DNA of 64,000 nucleotides from Alphaproteobacteria bacterium (GCA_025360605.1 JANYBV010000038.1:200449-264448), one strand, 5' to 3'. Numbered from the stretch's first letter, positions 1 to 10,684 are shown. Translations and numbers: made by a program. The notes: a model not told the origin generated them from the letters alone.

Positions 1-567
1 GCCGCGTAACGCCTGCGAGCGTGATTCCCATGTCTGTGTGGCAATTTCTCCGGCGAACTGGCTGGCGAGTTCATCCGCCCGCAGCTGTGAGCGGTTGACC
101 ACTACAATTTCTTTATATCCCAGTTTGATCAGCGCATAACACACAGCTTTTGCCGCTCCGCCTGCGCCTAATAACACAGCTTTATTTTTCGATGCTCCGA
201 TATGCGGGCGGATATTTTCGGCAAAGCCGTAACTATCGGTATTCATGCCAAACAGCTTGCCACCTTCACCGATCACAATGGTGTTGGCCATGCCGGCGCT
301 ACGCGCATCGTCATCCATAGCGTCCAGAAGCGGCACCACCAGCTCTTTATGCGGTAGCGTTAAATTGGCTCCGGCAAAACCCATTTTTGGCAACGCGCGG
401 ATCACCGTTTCGATATCTTCTGGTTTTACACTTAAGGGAATATACGCCCCGTCAATGCCCATGCGCGACAGCCAGTAATTATGCAGACGTGGCGACAGGC
501 TGTGCGACACCGGCCAGCCAATGACCCCTGCGATTTTTGCCTTACCGGATAGGGAGTGCTCAGGCAC
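1..567 (-). CDS. aroE: Shikimate dehydrogenase, 3' end cut by window edge
   Basis: NADP-dependent shikimate dehydrogenase (3-dehydroshikimate to shikimate) of the cytosolic chorismate pathway. Only the first 189 residues lie in the window; the gene runs off the left edge, so roughly the last third is not visible. The N-terminal substrate motif GWPVSHSLSP is at residues 18-27, the catalytic lysine in NLTLPHKE is K74, the catalytic aspartate in GMNTDSYGF is D111, and the NADP loop GAGGAAK is at 134-140. The start is a GTG inside the end of ppsR: the two genes overlap by 8 nt, which argues for translational coupling. The gene is leftward, away from the candidate oriC. Identity is firm; completeness cannot be judged. 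Confidence 0.93.
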   Translation of the reverse strand, partial: MPEHSLSGKAKIAGVIGWPVSHSLSPRLHNYWLSRMGIDGAYIPLSVKPEDIETVIRALPKMGFAGANLTLPHKELVVPLLDAMDDDARSAGMANTIVIGEGGKLFGMNTDSYGFAENIRPHIGASKNKAVLLGAGGAAKAVCYALIKLGYKEIVVVNRSQLRADELASQFAGEIATQTWESRSQALRG

Positions 568-1390
568 TTTTTGGCTCCATTTTTTCTTGATGTTTTTTTA
601 GATACTGAATAATAGTCGCCGCCGTTTCTTCCACCGAACGCCGCGTCACATCAATCACCGGCCATTTATGTTTCTGGTAAAGCTTGCGTGACTCGGCAAT
701 CTCGGCTTGCATGTATTCCATATCAACATAATTCGTGTCCTGATCCTGCTTCAGCGATTGCAGGCGCGTCTTGCGAATCTGCTGCAGGCGTTCAGGGCTG
801 ATGGTCAGGCCAACCACCAATGGTTTTTTGATCAGCTCAAGACTCGGTGGCAACGGGCAGCCATGCACGAACGGAATGTTCGCCGTCTTATACCCTTTAT
901 AAGCAAGGTAGACACAGGTCGGCGATTTGGAGGTACGCGACACCCCTACCAGCACAATATCCGCTTCCTCCAGTTCCCAGTGCGCCTGACCGTCATCATG
1001 GGCAAGGGTGTAGTTGATGGCCTCGACGCGCAAGAAATAATCCTCGTTCAGCTCATGCTGCTTGCCGGGGGAAGCATGGGTTTCGGTTCCTAAAAATGTC
1101 GACAGCTCCGACACGACCGGCGCTAAAATCGCAATGCAGGGAAGTCCACGCTTAACGCATTCCAGCTTCAACATATCGCGAAGATTGTTATCCACCAGCG
1201 TGTAGATCACTGGCCCCGGATTCTCCTTGATCGCTGTCAGGATACGTTCCATCTGGGTTTTGGTGCGAACAAGCGTCCAGCTGAACTCCTCCGGCTCGAG
1301 GTCGTTAAACTGCGCCAGCGCCGCACGCGCGACACTGCTGACCGTTTCTCCGGTGGAGTCCGAAACAAGATGAAGATTAAATGTTTTCAT
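560..1390 (-). CDS. ppsR: PEP synthase / pyruvate phosphate dikinase regulatory protein (DUF299)
   Basis: Bifunctional ADP-dependent kinase and Pi-dependent pyrophosphorylase that switches PEP synthase or pyruvate phosphate dikinase off and on. The family P-loop-like motif GVSRTSKSPT is at residues 149-158, and the N-terminus KTFNLHLVSDSTGET is typical. I start it at the ATG at 1390, giving 276 residues, close to the usual 270-280. An upstream in-frame ATG at 1468 would add 26 residues without family features and would run through a perfect DnaA-box match, so I reject it. In many alphaproteobacteria this gene faces hemE across the replication origin, as here. No strong Shine-Dalgarno is visible. 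Confidence 0.93.
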   Translation of the reverse strand: MKTFNLHLVSDSTGETVSSVARAALAQFNDLEPEEFSWTLVRTKTQMERILTAIKENPGPVIYTLVDNNLRDMLKLECVKRGLPCIAILAPVVSELSTFLGTETHASPGKQHELNEDYFLRVEAINYTLAHDDGQAHWELEEADIVLVGVSRTSKSPTCVYLAYKGYKTANIPFVHGCPLPPSLELIKKPLVVGLTISPERLQQIRKTRLQSLKQDQDTNYVDMEYMQAEIAESRKLYQKHKWPVIDVTRRSVEETAATIIQYLKKHQEKMEPKSA

Positions 1391-1794
1391 ACGATTTTTT
1401 CTATAAAGAGAATGGACGGGTTGATAGTGGGTGTGCATTGTGTTGTGGATAAACACGGTAGTGTTCATGGCATAAAAAAGAGGGGCTTTTTATCCCAGAG
1501 CTGAGCGGGTGTTCCGTGAAAATTATCCCCATGTGATTTAGCCTATCCCCAACTGCTTATATCTTGTTACTTCGGGATGGTTACCCCCATGTTTCTTATC
1601 ATCCACAGGCCCCTATTTGCATCATTTTTTCGCACTCTAGGCAAGTTATTGCTTTTTTATCCCCATAAAAGGCGCTAAACCTTCCCTCGTTGGATAACTC
1701 GGAGGATCAAAAACCATCCTCATGTTCCTTTAGACAACTACTACCACCTTTTAAAAATAACTATTTTTATATAAGTAATTAGGAATCTTAAAAC
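1391..1794. other. oriC: Candidate chromosomal replication origin (oriC)
   Basis: A 404-nt gene-free stretch between divergent ppsR and hemE. DnaA-box-like 9-mers: TTATCCACA on the minus strand at 1444-1452; TTATCCCCA at 1523-1531 and 1657-1665; CTATCCCCA at 1543-1551; TTACCCCCA at 1581-1589; TCATCCACA at 1599-1607; and TTATCCAAC (minus) at 1689-1697. An AT-rich block at about 1749-1792 next to hemE could be the unwinding element. One GANTC site (CcrM type) is at 1783-1787. From established knowledge, the Caulobacter origin adjoins hemE and the Rickettsia origin is placed between hemE and the DUF299 gene. Transcription diverges from here and is rightward for the next 17 kb. Most boxes are the CCCCA variant rather than the canonical CCACA. 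Confidence 0.78.
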
Positions 1795-2820
1795 GTGAAG
1801 CCTTTACTAAAAGCATTCAGAAAAGAAAAAATGTCGCGCCCTCCTTTCTGGTTCATGCGTCAGGCAGGACGTTATTTACCGGAATACCGTGAGATTCGAA
1901 GCAAGACAGCTAATTTTCTTGAAATGTGCTATACGCCTTCCAAGGCTTCGGAGGTGACATTGCAGCCCATTCGCCGCTTTGGTATGGATGCAGCGATTAT
2001 TTTTTCAGACATTCTGGTGATTCCTGATGCACTAGGGGTCGATGTGCGTTTTGAAGAAAAAAAAGGCCCCATTTTAGTTCCGGTACAAACGGAAACTGAA
2101 TTAGATAAGCTGGCATACAATGCAGGTAAATTAGCTCCCGTTTATGAAGCACTGAGAGCTACAAAAGCGGCTTTACCTGTTGAAACTACCCTGATTGGCT
2201 TTGCTGGCTCACCATGGACATTGGCGTGCTATACCGTTCAGGGAAAATCGGACAAAGACTTTCATGCCGTACGAATGGTGGCGATCAAAAATAAGCCTTT
2301 TTTTAGTCGCCTGATAGCCTTGCTCACCCAATCGGTCATTGATCACTGCAAAGAACAAATCAACGCCGGTGCGGAAGTTATCCAGCTGTTTGATTCATGG
2401 TCGGGAGTGTTAAGCGAACAGGAGTTCGATGAATGGGTGATCGAACCGACCCAAAAAATAGTAGCAGCCCTTAAAAAAGCGTATCCGCAGATTCCGGTGA
2501 TTGGTTTTCCACGTCAGGCGGGTACGAAATACCGTAATTATGTCCTGAAAACTAAGGTGGATGGCGTGAGTATCGATTCATCGGTGTCGCTGGAATATGC
2601 TGCAAAGGAGTTATCAGGGCTATGTGTGGTTCAGGGTAATCTTGATCCGGTTATCTTGGCCGAGGACAAAGAAGCGACGCTGAAACAGGCACAAAAAATA
2701 GTTTCGATTTTAGGTGGAAATAATCCTTTTATCTTTAATCTCGGTCATGGTATTTTGCCGCACACGCCCACCGAGCACATGCAGACTTTGTGTGATTATC
2801 TTAAAAATAGTGCGAAATAA
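1795..2820 (+). CDS. hemE: Uroporphyrinogen decarboxylase
   Basis: Decarboxylates the four acetate side chains of uroporphyrinogen III to give coproporphyrinogen III in cytosolic heme synthesis. The signature FWFMRQAGRYLPEYRE near residues 19-34 carries the substrate-binding arginines, and the 341-residue length is normal. It starts with GTG at 1795; an AGGA sits 10 nt upstream, just inside the AT-rich edge of the candidate origin. The stop codon overlaps the hemH start by one base (TAATG), so the two are very probably translated from one message. First gene to the right of the candidate oriC. Confidence 0.96.
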   Translation: MKPLLKAFRKEKMSRPPFWFMRQAGRYLPEYREIRSKTANFLEMCYTPSKASEVTLQPIRRFGMDAAIIFSDILVIPDALGVDVRFEEKKGPILVPVQTETELDKLAYNAGKLAPVYEALRATKAALPVETTLIGFAGSPWTLACYTVQGKSDKDFHAVRMVAIKNKPFFSRLIALLTQSVIDHCKEQINAGAEVIQLFDSWSGVLSEQEFDEWVIEPTQKIVAALKKAYPQIPVIGFPRQAGTKYRNYVLKTKVDGVSIDSSVSLEYAAKELSGLCVVQGNLDPVILAEDKEATLKQAQKIVSILGGNNPFIFNLGHGILPHTPTEHMQTLCDYLKNSAK

Positions 2821-3857
2821 TGACGAAGAATGCGGTTGTATTGTTTAATCTTGGCGGCCCCGACAATCTTGATGCGGTAAAACCTTTTTTATTCAATTTA
2901 TTCAATGATCCCGCGATTATTACCCTTCCCCAACCTTTCCGTTACCTGCTTGCGTTCCTGATTTCTACGTTGCGCAAATCTAAGGCACAGGGCATTTACA
3001 AACACATGGGTGGTAAATCTCCCATTCTTGAACTGACCATGCAACAGGCAGAAAAATTAGAAAAAAAGCTGCAATCAACCGCACAAAATAGTGAGGAATA
3101 CAAAGTTTTTGTGTGCATGCGCCACTGGCATCCGATGAGTGATGTGGTGGTTAAAAAAGTAAAATCCTACGCACCCGATCACGTCATTTTGCTGCCGCTT
3201 TATCCGCAGTTTTCAACCACCACCACCGGTTCAGCCTTTACCGACTGGGATAATTCATGCGCTAAAAACCAGTTTGATGCTCCAACCACTCGTATCTGCT
3301 GTTACCCCAACGACAGGAATTTTGTTGCCGCGCATGTGAGGATGATCAAAGATATGTACTGGAAGGCTTCGGAAAACGGCAAACCACGCGTTTTATTTTC
3401 TGCTCATGGCTTACCGGAAAAGACCATAGCGGGAGGCGATCCCTACCAGTGGCAGGTGGAACGTTCCGTCGAAGCGATTACGCAGGTGCTGGCCATTGAC
3501 GAACTGGACCACGTAATCTGCTACCAGAGCCGTGTCGGCAGGCTGGAATGGATCGGTCCTTCCACAGAAGAAGAGATTGACCGTGCTGCTGAAGACAAGG
3601 TGCCGGTACTTGTGGTTCCAGTAGCGTTTGTGTCTGAACATTCCGAAACTCTGGTCGAGCTGGATATCGATTACCGGAAGATGGCGGAATCTAAAAATAT
3701 TCCGGGGTACTACCGTGTTCCCGCGCTCAACACCGATGATTTTTTTATCGATGCACTGAGTGAATTATGCCTGAAACGCGACAAGGATGAGCAGGTAAGC
3801 TCTTCAACTAACGAACGTATTTGTCCGCGTACTTTCGGCAAATGCTTATGCAATTAG
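2820..3857 (+). CDS. hemH: Ferrochelatase, probably [2Fe-2S] type
   Basis: Inserts ferrous iron into protoporphyrin IX, the last step of heme synthesis, normally at the inner membrane. Ferrochelatase motifs are clear: LLPLYPQFS at about residues 124-132, FSAHGLPEK with the catalytic histidine near residue 197, and QSRVGRLEWIGP further on. The C-terminus has cysteines at 335, 342 and 344 with a further pair at 160-161. The C-x6-C-x-C tail matches the cluster-ligand spacing described for microbial [2Fe-2S] ferrochelatases such as those of Caulobacter and Mycobacterium. A cluster is therefore likely (inference). The start overlaps hemE by one base, and the 3' end overlaps the next gene by 16 nt. 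Confidence 0.95.
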   Translation: MTKNAVVLFNLGGPDNLDAVKPFLFNLFNDPAIITLPQPFRYLLAFLISTLRKSKAQGIYKHMGGKSPILELTMQQAEKLEKKLQSTAQNSEEYKVFVCMRHWHPMSDVVVKKVKSYAPDHVILLPLYPQFSTTTTGSAFTDWDNSCAKNQFDAPTTRICCYPNDRNFVAAHVRMIKDMYWKASENGKPRVLFSAHGLPEKTIAGGDPYQWQVERSVEAITQVLAIDELDHVICYQSRVGRLEWIGPSTEEEIDRAAEDKVPVLVVPVAFVSEHSETLVELDIDYRKMAESKNIPGYYRVPALNTDDFFIDALSELCLKRDKDEQVSSSTNERICPRTFGKCLCN

Positions 3858-5458
3858 GCATAAAAAATCTAATCAATAGAATTTCCACAATAAATAAGGC
3901 AAAGGCAGTATCAGACGAGAAGCTTTCTGAAGTTTATTGGAAAGTGTTTTCAGGCGCTTCTTTTTTTCTCCTTTTGTTGATTATTTATCAGACTACTCTC
4001 ACTATTGATGCACTGATTACATTTCGTGTTATTGATAATTTTGTGCATGGATATGGGTTACGTTGGAATATTGCAGAACGTGTTCAGGCTTACACCAATC
4101 CGTTATGGATGTTATTGCATATTCCCTTGTATGCCCTTTGGGAAAATATCATTTTTGCAACCGTTTTTCTAAGTGTAATATGTACCTTCATAGCGTTATG
4201 GCTAACGGCATTTAGCTTTAAGCGCAGATGGACGCAGTTGGCGGCGATTTTTTTTGTACCGCTGGCAATTTCACCTACGTTTGTCATATTTGCTACTTCG
4301 GGCCTTGAAGCCCCGCTAACTATCGTTCTTTTTTGTGCGTTTGGATGGGCGCTTCTTAAAGAAAGCGATACTAATCGTTGGTTTTTTATTAGCTTTTTCG
4401 TTTCACTCAGTTTGGTAAACAGGTTGGATGAGGCAATTTTTTATTTTCCTGTTTGCTTTTACCTTTTGATCAGCCGTTTTCGGCGCATACGCTGGAATCA
4501 ATGTCTTTTTGGAAGTATTCCTATTATCCTCTGGGTAGCTTTTAGCCTTTTTTATTATGGGTTTATTTTTCCTAATACCAAGTACGCCAAATTAAATACA
4601 GGTATCCCGTCGAGTGATTACATCAGGCATGGGGTACTGTATTTGGAAAATATGCTGATGAGTGATTGTTCGTCAGGTTTTTCACTTCTTGTGGTTACCG
4701 TTGCCGTACCTGTTTACAGGTTTATCTTACAATACGGAAAAGCTTCTATTTCATTAGAAATGCTCAATGTTGCGATAGGTATATTATGCTACTCTGTGTA
4801 TGTCGTGTATGTGGGGGGAGACTACATGGCATGGCATTACTGGTCGTTACCCGTATTTGCGTCAATTTGGTGGCTTTATGCCGTGTTTAGCCAGCATGTT
4901 TCAGATCGTATTTGTGTTTGTATCGTATTATGTTTGGTTATCTTCAGACTCATGTATCCCCATTATCAGCTGGTCATGGATGGGCCTTGGAGATTTGGTG
5001 CCGGCATTCAAAGACAAAGCGGTGGAAGCGTCGTATTAAGGGATTATCTGACAAAGGGCGTTTCTTGGCCGGCCATAAACCGACGTGAAGGATCAGGTTT
5101 GGCTTCGGGCGATGTGATACCAATTTATGGTTGGCAGCATGGGCCGCATATGCATCTTATTGATGACCTTGGTCTGGCTGATCCCCTCCTTGCGCGATTG
5201 CCGTCTGATGCAAGAAACATATCGATTGCAGGGCATTATAAACGCTCTTTGCCGCGGGGATATGTTGAAATGATTAGACCAGGGAAATCGAATGTAATGG
5301 ATCCTGATTTACAGCAATATTACTTAAAACTTCGTCATATAGTATCGGGAGATCTGATGGATATAACGAGATGGAGGGATATTATCCTGTTCAATCTGGG
5401 GGAATATGATTATTTACGAGATAGATATATTGAAAAACATCACTTGAATCCTGTATAG
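3842..5458 (+). CDS. Polytopic membrane protein, AftB-like GT-C glycosyltransferase family
   Basis: About 538 residues with many hydrophobic segments. Near the N-terminus is a D-A-L-I-T-F-R stretch followed by GYGLRWN and YTNPLWMLL. This pattern resembles the first loop of AftB-like arabinofuranosyltransferases and related GT-C enzymes that use polyprenyl-phosphate sugars; a later GGDYMAWHYW segment fits too. Role inferred: transfer of a sugar to an envelope glycan on the periplasmic face; substrate unknown. The ATG at 3842 is used (3848 is an alternative; a TTG at 3821 is less likely). It overlaps hemH by 16 nt and separates hemH from hemJ, an unusual place for a glycan gene. The coding region looks more AT-rich than the neighbouring hem and rho genes. 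Confidence 0.7.
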   Translation: MLMQLGIKNLINRISTINKAKAVSDEKLSEVYWKVFSGASFFLLLLIIYQTTLTIDALITFRVIDNFVHGYGLRWNIAERVQAYTNPLWMLLHIPLYALWENIIFATVFLSVICTFIALWLTAFSFKRRWTQLAAIFFVPLAISPTFVIFATSGLEAPLTIVLFCAFGWALLKESDTNRWFFISFFVSLSLVNRLDEAIFYFPVCFYLLISRFRRIRWNQCLFGSIPIILWVAFSLFYYGFIFPNTKYAKLNTGIPSSDYIRHGVLYLENMLMSDCSSGFSLLVVTVAVPVYRFILQYGKASISLEMLNVAIGILCYSVYVVYVGGDYMAWHYWSLPVFASIWWLYAVFSQHVSDRICVCIVLCLVIFRLMYPHYQLVMDGPWRFGAGIQRQSGGSVVLRDYLTKGVSWPAINRREGSGLASGDVIPIYGWQHGPHMHLIDDLGLADPLLARLPSDARNISIAGHYKRSLPRGYVEMIRPGKSNVMDPDLQQYYLKLRHIVSGDLMDITRWRDIILFNLGEYDYLRDRYIEKHHLNPV

Positions 5459-5490
5459 CTATTAACCGGTAACAATAAAGGATCCGTATA

Positions 5491-5931
5491 GTGCTCGCTG
5501 AAACCTATCTCTGGCTAAAAGCTTTTCACATTATCGCCGTTATCTCGTGGATGGCGGGTATGCTGTATCTGCCGCGTCTTTTTGTGTATCATACACGCGT
5601 GGCGCCTGGCAGCGAGGCTTCAGAATTGTTCAAGGTGATGGAGCGCAAGCTGATGCGCATCATCATCAATCCAGCGATGATTGCGACGTGGATTTTAGGC
5701 ATATGGCTGATTGTTAGGACGAATGCTCTGAGTGCGGGTAATGGCTGGCTCCACGCTAAATTAGGACTTTTGGTACTGATGCAAATTGCGCATGCACTGA
5801 TGTCGCGTTACCGCAAGGCATTTATGCGCGACCAAAACATTAAATCAGAACGTTTCTTTCGTATTTTCAACGAAGTACCAGCTGTTTTAATGATCATCAT
5901 CGTGCTGTTGGTGGTGCTGAAACCATTTTAA
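5491..5931 (+). CDS. hemJ: Protoporphyrinogen IX oxidase, HemJ type
   Basis: Membrane protein of 146 residues that oxidises protoporphyrinogen IX to protoporphyrin IX, the step before ferrochelatase. Four hydrophobic segments are visible. The conserved histidine lies in KAFHIIAVISWMAG near residue 12, and the conserved lysine in the WLHAKLG segment near residue 87, matching the family's two key residues. It starts with GTG at 5491 preceded by a good AAAGGA ribosome binding site. Together with hemE and hemH it gives three late heme genes in one co-directional run; the coproporphyrinogen oxidase step is not in the window. Confidence 0.93.
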   Translation: MLAETYLWLKAFHIIAVISWMAGMLYLPRLFVYHTRVAPGSEASELFKVMERKLMRIIINPAMIATWILGIWLIVRTNALSAGNGWLHAKLGLLVLMQIAHALMSRYRKAFMRDQNIKSERFFRIFNEVPAVLMIIIVLLVVLKPF

Positions 5932-5954
5932 CTAATATATTGACGTTTGGTTTT

Positions 5955-6008
5955 GTCTGGGGTAGTGTTTTGCAACCTTGAAACTACGTCGACCACTCTT
6001 CTCCAGAC
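5955..6008 (+). promoter_or_regulatory. Inverted repeat in the rho leader region
   Basis: In the 133-nt gap before rho, GTCTGG (5955-5960) is complementary to CCAGAC (6003-6008), so the region could fold. A TTGAAT (6034-6039) and TATTAT (6056-6061) with 16-nt spacing lie further on, but that -10 is only 3 nt from the rho ATG, so it is a doubtful promoter. Rho often represses its own synthesis through its leader; whether this structure takes part is speculation. Confidence 0.3.
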
Positions 6009-6064
6009 GTGTATTGTTTCTGCCTCCCCATTATTGAATTCATCCCCTTAGACACTATTATATT

Positions 6065-7453
6065 ATGAAACTTCAGGACCTTAAATTAAAAACACCCGAC
6101 GAATTACTGCAGCTTGCGGAAGAAAACAGCGTTGAAAACGCCAGCACCTTGCTCAAGCAGGAAATGATTTTTGCCATCCTGAAGAAACAGGCGGAAAAAG
6201 GCGAAGCGATTACGGGTGAAGGGGTGATTGAAGTGTTGCAGGACGGGTTCGGTTTCTTGCGCTCGCCGCTGGCGAACTATCTTGCCGGCCCTGATGACAT
6301 TTATGTCTCCCCCAGCCAGATCCGTCGCTTTGCCCTGCGCACCGGCGATACGGTAGCGGGTGAAATTCGCGCCCCGAAAGAAGGCGAGCGCTATTTTGCC
6401 CTGTTGAAAGTAAACACCATTAATTATGATGATCCGGAAGTCGTGCGCCACCGCATCAACTTCGACAACCTTGTGCCGCTCTATCCTGAGCGCAAGATTA
6501 AGCTCGAAGTAGAGCTGGGTGCGAAGCCGATGCCGAAATCGCAGGTGCGTGAGCAGGCTCCCGAGTCTCTCGCCCGCGAAATTCAGGAAATGACCCAGTC
6601 TTCACCCGTGTCCGGCCGTCAGCTGCACCGCCAGCAACAACAGGCCAAACAACAGGCGAATGATATGTCGATGCGTGTCACCGATATTGTCGCGCCGATT
6701 GGTTTTGGCCAGCGCGCCCTGATCGTAGCTCCGCCGCGTACTGGTAAAACTGTTATATTACAAAACATTGCTCACTCTATCAGCGTCAATCACCCCGATG
6801 CGTTCCTGATCGTGCTGCTGATTGATGAACGTCCTGAAGAAGTGACCGACATGCAACGCACCGTGAAAGGTGAAGTGGTCAGCTCGACGTTTGATGAGCC
6901 AGCAACCCGTCACGTGCAACTCGCTGAAATGGTGATCGAAAAAGCCAAGAAGCTCGTTGAGCATAAAAAAGATGTGGTGATTCTCCTCGATTCCATCACC
7001 CGCCTTGCGCGTGCCTACAACACAGTGATCCCGTCCTCGGGTAAAGTACTCACCGGTGGTGTGGACGCAAACGCCCTCCAGCGCCCCAAGCGCTTCTTCG
7101 GTGCGGCGCGTAACATTGAACATGGTGGTTCATTAACCATTATCGCTACCGCCCTGATTGAAACCGGCTCGCGCATGGACGAAGTGATCTTTGAAGAATT
7201 CAAAGGTACAGGTAACTCCGAAATCGTGCTCGACCGCAAGCTGGCGGATAAGCGCACCTTCCCTGCCATGGACATCACAAAATCGGGTACCCGCAAGGAA
7301 GACCTGCTGGTGGATAAGCGCACGCTTACCAAGATGTGGGTCATGCGCCGCATTCTTGCTCCGATGGGCGCGATGGACGGCATTGAATTCCTGCTCGACA
7401 AGCTGCAGGATACCAAGTGCAACGATGAATTCTTCGAAAAGATGAATTCATAG
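6065..7453 (+). CDS. rho: Transcription termination factor Rho
   Basis: Hexameric RNA-dependent ATPase/helicase that ends transcription and acts in the cytosol. The N-terminal domain (about 1-50) is followed by a cold-shock-like RNA-binding domain (about 51-125, with DGFGFLR and the [13 protein letters not shown] primary-site motif), then a RecA-type ATPase with Walker A PPRTGKT at 223-229, Walker [15 protein letters not shown] from about 304, and the Q/R-loop region. At 462 residues it is about 40 longer than E. coli Rho; the excess lies between the two domains (about 151-200) and includes a glutamine-rich stretch near 189-197. No Shine-Dalgarno is visible before the ATG. A conserved neighbour of the heme genes in alphaproteobacteria. 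Confidence 0.97.
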   Translation: MKLQDLKLKTPDELLQLAEENSVENASTLLKQEMIFAILKKQAEKGEAITGEGVIEVLQDGFGFLRSPLANYLAGPDDIYVSPSQIRRFALRTGDTVAGEIRAPKEGERYFALLKVNTINYDDPEVVRHRINFDNLVPLYPERKIKLEVELGAKPMPKSQVREQAPESLAREIQEMTQSSPVSGRQLHRQQQQAKQQANDMSMRVTDIVAPIGFGQRALIVAPPRTGKTVILQNIAHSISVNHPDAFLIVLLIDERPEEVTDMQRTVKGEVVSSTFDEPATRHVQLAEMVIEKAKKLVEHKKDVVILLDSITRLARAYNTVIPSSGKVLTGGVDANALQRPKRFFGAARNIEHGGSLTIIATALIETGSRMDEVIFEEFKGTGNSEIVLDRKLADKRTFPAMDITKSGTRKEDLLVDKRTLTKMWVMRRILAPMGAMDGIEFLLDKLQDTKCNDEFFEKMNS

Positions 7454-7506
7454 GACTCACCCCTATCCCGCATGATGTCCCACAACAAAAAACCATCCTC
7501 CGGTAA

Positions 7507-8532
<1,026 letters not shown>

Positions 8533-8627
8533 GCATAACAGCCCTCGCATCTTAGTAATATGTAAACCCCATGCATCTATTATAGTGTGTCATGGGTGAA
8601 TTAGGCTTAAGGTACAGGAGTTAAGAA

Positions 8628-9800
8628 ATGAATATACACGAATATCAGGCCAAGCAGGTATTGAGCCGCTATCACGTTCCCGTGCCCAAAGGTCAGGTTG
8701 CGTACACGCCCGCAGAAGCGGTGACGGCAGCGCAGGGGCTGGGTGGAAATTTATGGGTGGTCAAAGCCCAGATTCATGCCGGTGGCCGCGGTAAAGCGGG
8801 TGGTGTGAAGCTGGCAAAAACCCTCGATGAAGTGGAATCACTGGCGAAGCAGATGATCGGCATGACGCTGATCACGCACCAGACGGGTCCGGAAGGCAAG
8901 GTGGTGAAGCGTGTGTACATCGAACAGGGCACCGGCATTAAGAAGGAACTCTATCTGGGCGTGCTTCTCGACCGCGCCACCTCACGCGTGACCTTTATCG
9001 CTTCGAGCGAAGGCGGTGTTGAGATTGAAGAAGTGGCTGAACACCATCCGGAAAAAATCATCCGCCTTGCGGTGGATCCGGCTTCGGGCATTCAGGCGTT
9101 CCATGCGCGTAAACTGGCGTTTGGGCTTAATCTGCCCAAAGAATTGCACGGCAAGTTCGAGCAGTTCGTGAATGCACTCTACGCTGCTGTCATCGATACC
9201 GATGCTTCGCAGCTGGAAATCAACCCGCTGGTAATCACCAATGAGGGCGACCTGGTCGCACTCGATGCGAAATTTGATTTTGATGATAACGCTCTGTTCC
9301 GTCATGCCGATATCCATGAGTTGCGCGATCCGGATGAAGAAGATCCGCTCGAACAGAAAGCGTCGAAATTCGGCCTTTCCTATGTGAAGATGGACGGCAA
9401 TATCGGTTGCATGGTCAACGGCGCCGGTCTTGCTATGGCGACGATGGACATCATTAAACTCTACGGCGGCACGCCAGCTAACTTCCTTGACGTGGGCGGT
9501 GGCGCTAATCGTGAAAAAGTGGGTGAAGCATTCAAGCTCATTTTATCGGATCCGAACGTGGAAGGTATTTTAGTGAATATTTTCGGTGGCATCATGCGCT
9601 GCGATATTATCGCCGAAGGTATCATCACCGCTGCGCGCGAAGTGAATTTGCATGTGCCGCTGGTCGTCCGCCTTGAAGGTACGAACGTTGAACTCGGCAA
9701 GAAGATGCTGGCCTCCAGCGGTCTTGCGATCACACCGGCCGACAACCTAGCCGATGCCGCAGAAAAAATTGTAAAAGCAGTGAAAAGAAAGGCAGCCTAA
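8628..9800 (+). CDS. sucC: Succinyl-CoA synthetase (ADP-forming), beta subunit
   Basis: ATP-grasp subunit that, with SucD, converts succinyl-CoA to succinate with formation of ATP. It has the typical start [12 protein letters not shown], the ATP-grasp region [12 protein letters not shown] near residue 46, the ELEIN-like LEINPL segment near residue 197, and the C-terminal CoA-ligase fold with [14 protein letters not shown]. The 390-residue length is standard. A CAGGAG ribosome binding site is placed well before the ATG. Its stop overlaps the sucD start by one base, as expected for subunits made in equal amounts. Confidence 0.97.
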   Translation: MNIHEYQAKQVLSRYHVPVPKGQVAYTPAEAVTAAQGLGGNLWVVKAQIHAGGRGKAGGVKLAKTLDEVESLAKQMIGMTLITHQTGPEGKVVKRVYIEQGTGIKKELYLGVLLDRATSRVTFIASSEGGVEIEEVAEHHPEKIIRLAVDPASGIQAFHARKLAFGLNLPKELHGKFEQFVNALYAAVIDTDASQLEINPLVITNEGDLVALDAKFDFDDNALFRHADIHELRDPDEEDPLEQKASKFGLSYVKMDGNIGCMVNGAGLAMATMDIIKLYGGTPANFLDVGGGANREKVGEAFKLILSDPNVEGILVNIFGGIMRCDIIAEGIITAAREVNLHVPLVVRLEGTNVELGKKMLASSGLAITPADNLADAAEKIVKAVKRKAA

Positions 9801-10684
9801 TGTCTATTCTCGTAGGTAAAGACACGAAAGTAATCTGTCAGGGGTTTACCGGCCGCGAAGGCACGTATCACTCTGAACAGGCCGTAGCGTACGGAACCAA
9901 AATGGTAGGCGGTGTAACTCCGGGTAAGGGTGGCACAACCCATATCGATCTTCCCGTATTTGATACGGTGGAAGAAGCCGTGCATAAAACCGGTGCGAAC
10001 GCCTCGGTGATTTATGTGCCGCCCAAATTCGCCGCCGATGCAATTTTGGAAGCCATCGATGCAAGACTGGAGCTGGTGATCTGTATTACTGAAGGTATTC
10101 CGGTACTGGATATGGTAAAGGTGAAACGTGCGCTTTCGGGCACGAACACCCGTCTCGTTGGCCCTAACTGCCCGGGCGTTATTACTCCGGGTGAATGCAA
10201 AATCGGCATTATGCCAGGCCACATTCATAAAAAAGGAAGAATCGGTATCGTCTCGCGCTCGGGTACGCTGACCTATGAAGCGGTGGCACAGACTTCGGCC
10301 GAAGGCCTTGGCCAGTCGAGCTGCGTCGGTATTGGCGGTGATCCGGTCAACGGCACCAACTTTATTGATTGCCTTGAACTCTTCTTGGCTGACCCTGAAA
10401 CACAGGCGATTGTGATGATCGGCGAAATCGGTGGCAGCGCGGAAGAAGAAGCAGCCGAATTCCTGAAAAAGAGCAAGATTAAAAAACCTGTCGTTGGCTT
10501 TATCGCCGGACGTACGGCTCCTCCGGGGCGCCGCATGGGACACGCAGGTGCGATTGTTTCGGGTGGTAAGGGTGGCGCGGAAGATAAAATCGAAGCGATG
10601 AAAAGCGCAGGGATTGCAGTTTCTGATTCACCGGCAGCGCTCGGACGTACGATGGCTGAGTTGCTAAAGAAAAAAGCCGCGTAA
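9800..10684 (+). CDS. sucD: Succinyl-CoA synthetase, alpha subunit
   Basis: CoA-binding subunit carrying the phosphohistidine. [13 protein letters not shown] near residues 16-28 binds CoA, and H248 in [13 protein letters not shown] is the phosphorylated histidine. At 294 residues it is of normal length. It is translated from the TAATG overlap with sucC. About 120 nt separate it from sucA; that gap holds a small imperfect stem (CCTGC/GCAGG) but no clear terminator, so read-through into sucA is likely. Confidence 0.97.
   Translation: MSILVGKDTKVICQGFTGREGTYHSEQAVAYGTKMVGGVTPGKGGTTHIDLPVFDTVEEAVHKTGANASVIYVPPKFAADAILEAIDARLELVICITEGIPVLDMVKVKRALSGTNTRLVGPNCPGVITPGECKIGIMPGHIHKKGRIGIVSRSGTLTYEAVAQTSAEGLGQSSCVGIGGDPVNGTNFIDCLELFLADPETQAIVMIGEIGGSAEEEAAEFLKKSKIKKPVVGFIAGRTAPPGRRMGHAGAIVSGGKGGAEDKIEAMKSAGIAVSDSPAALGRTMAELLKKKAA

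Noticed and set aside
1391-1468. N-terminal extension of ppsR from the ATG at 1468
   Set aside because: Adds 26 residues with no family match and overlaps a perfect DnaA box; the shorter form has the normal length.
6034-6061. Promoter TTGAAT-N16-TATTAT directly before rho
   Set aside because: Transcription would start inside the rho coding sequence, so it is unlikely to serve the annotated start.
9797-10543. Long minus-strand frames opposite sucD, sucA and sucB
   Set aside because: They are antisense shadows caused by codon bias; the plus-strand proteins match known families along their whole length.
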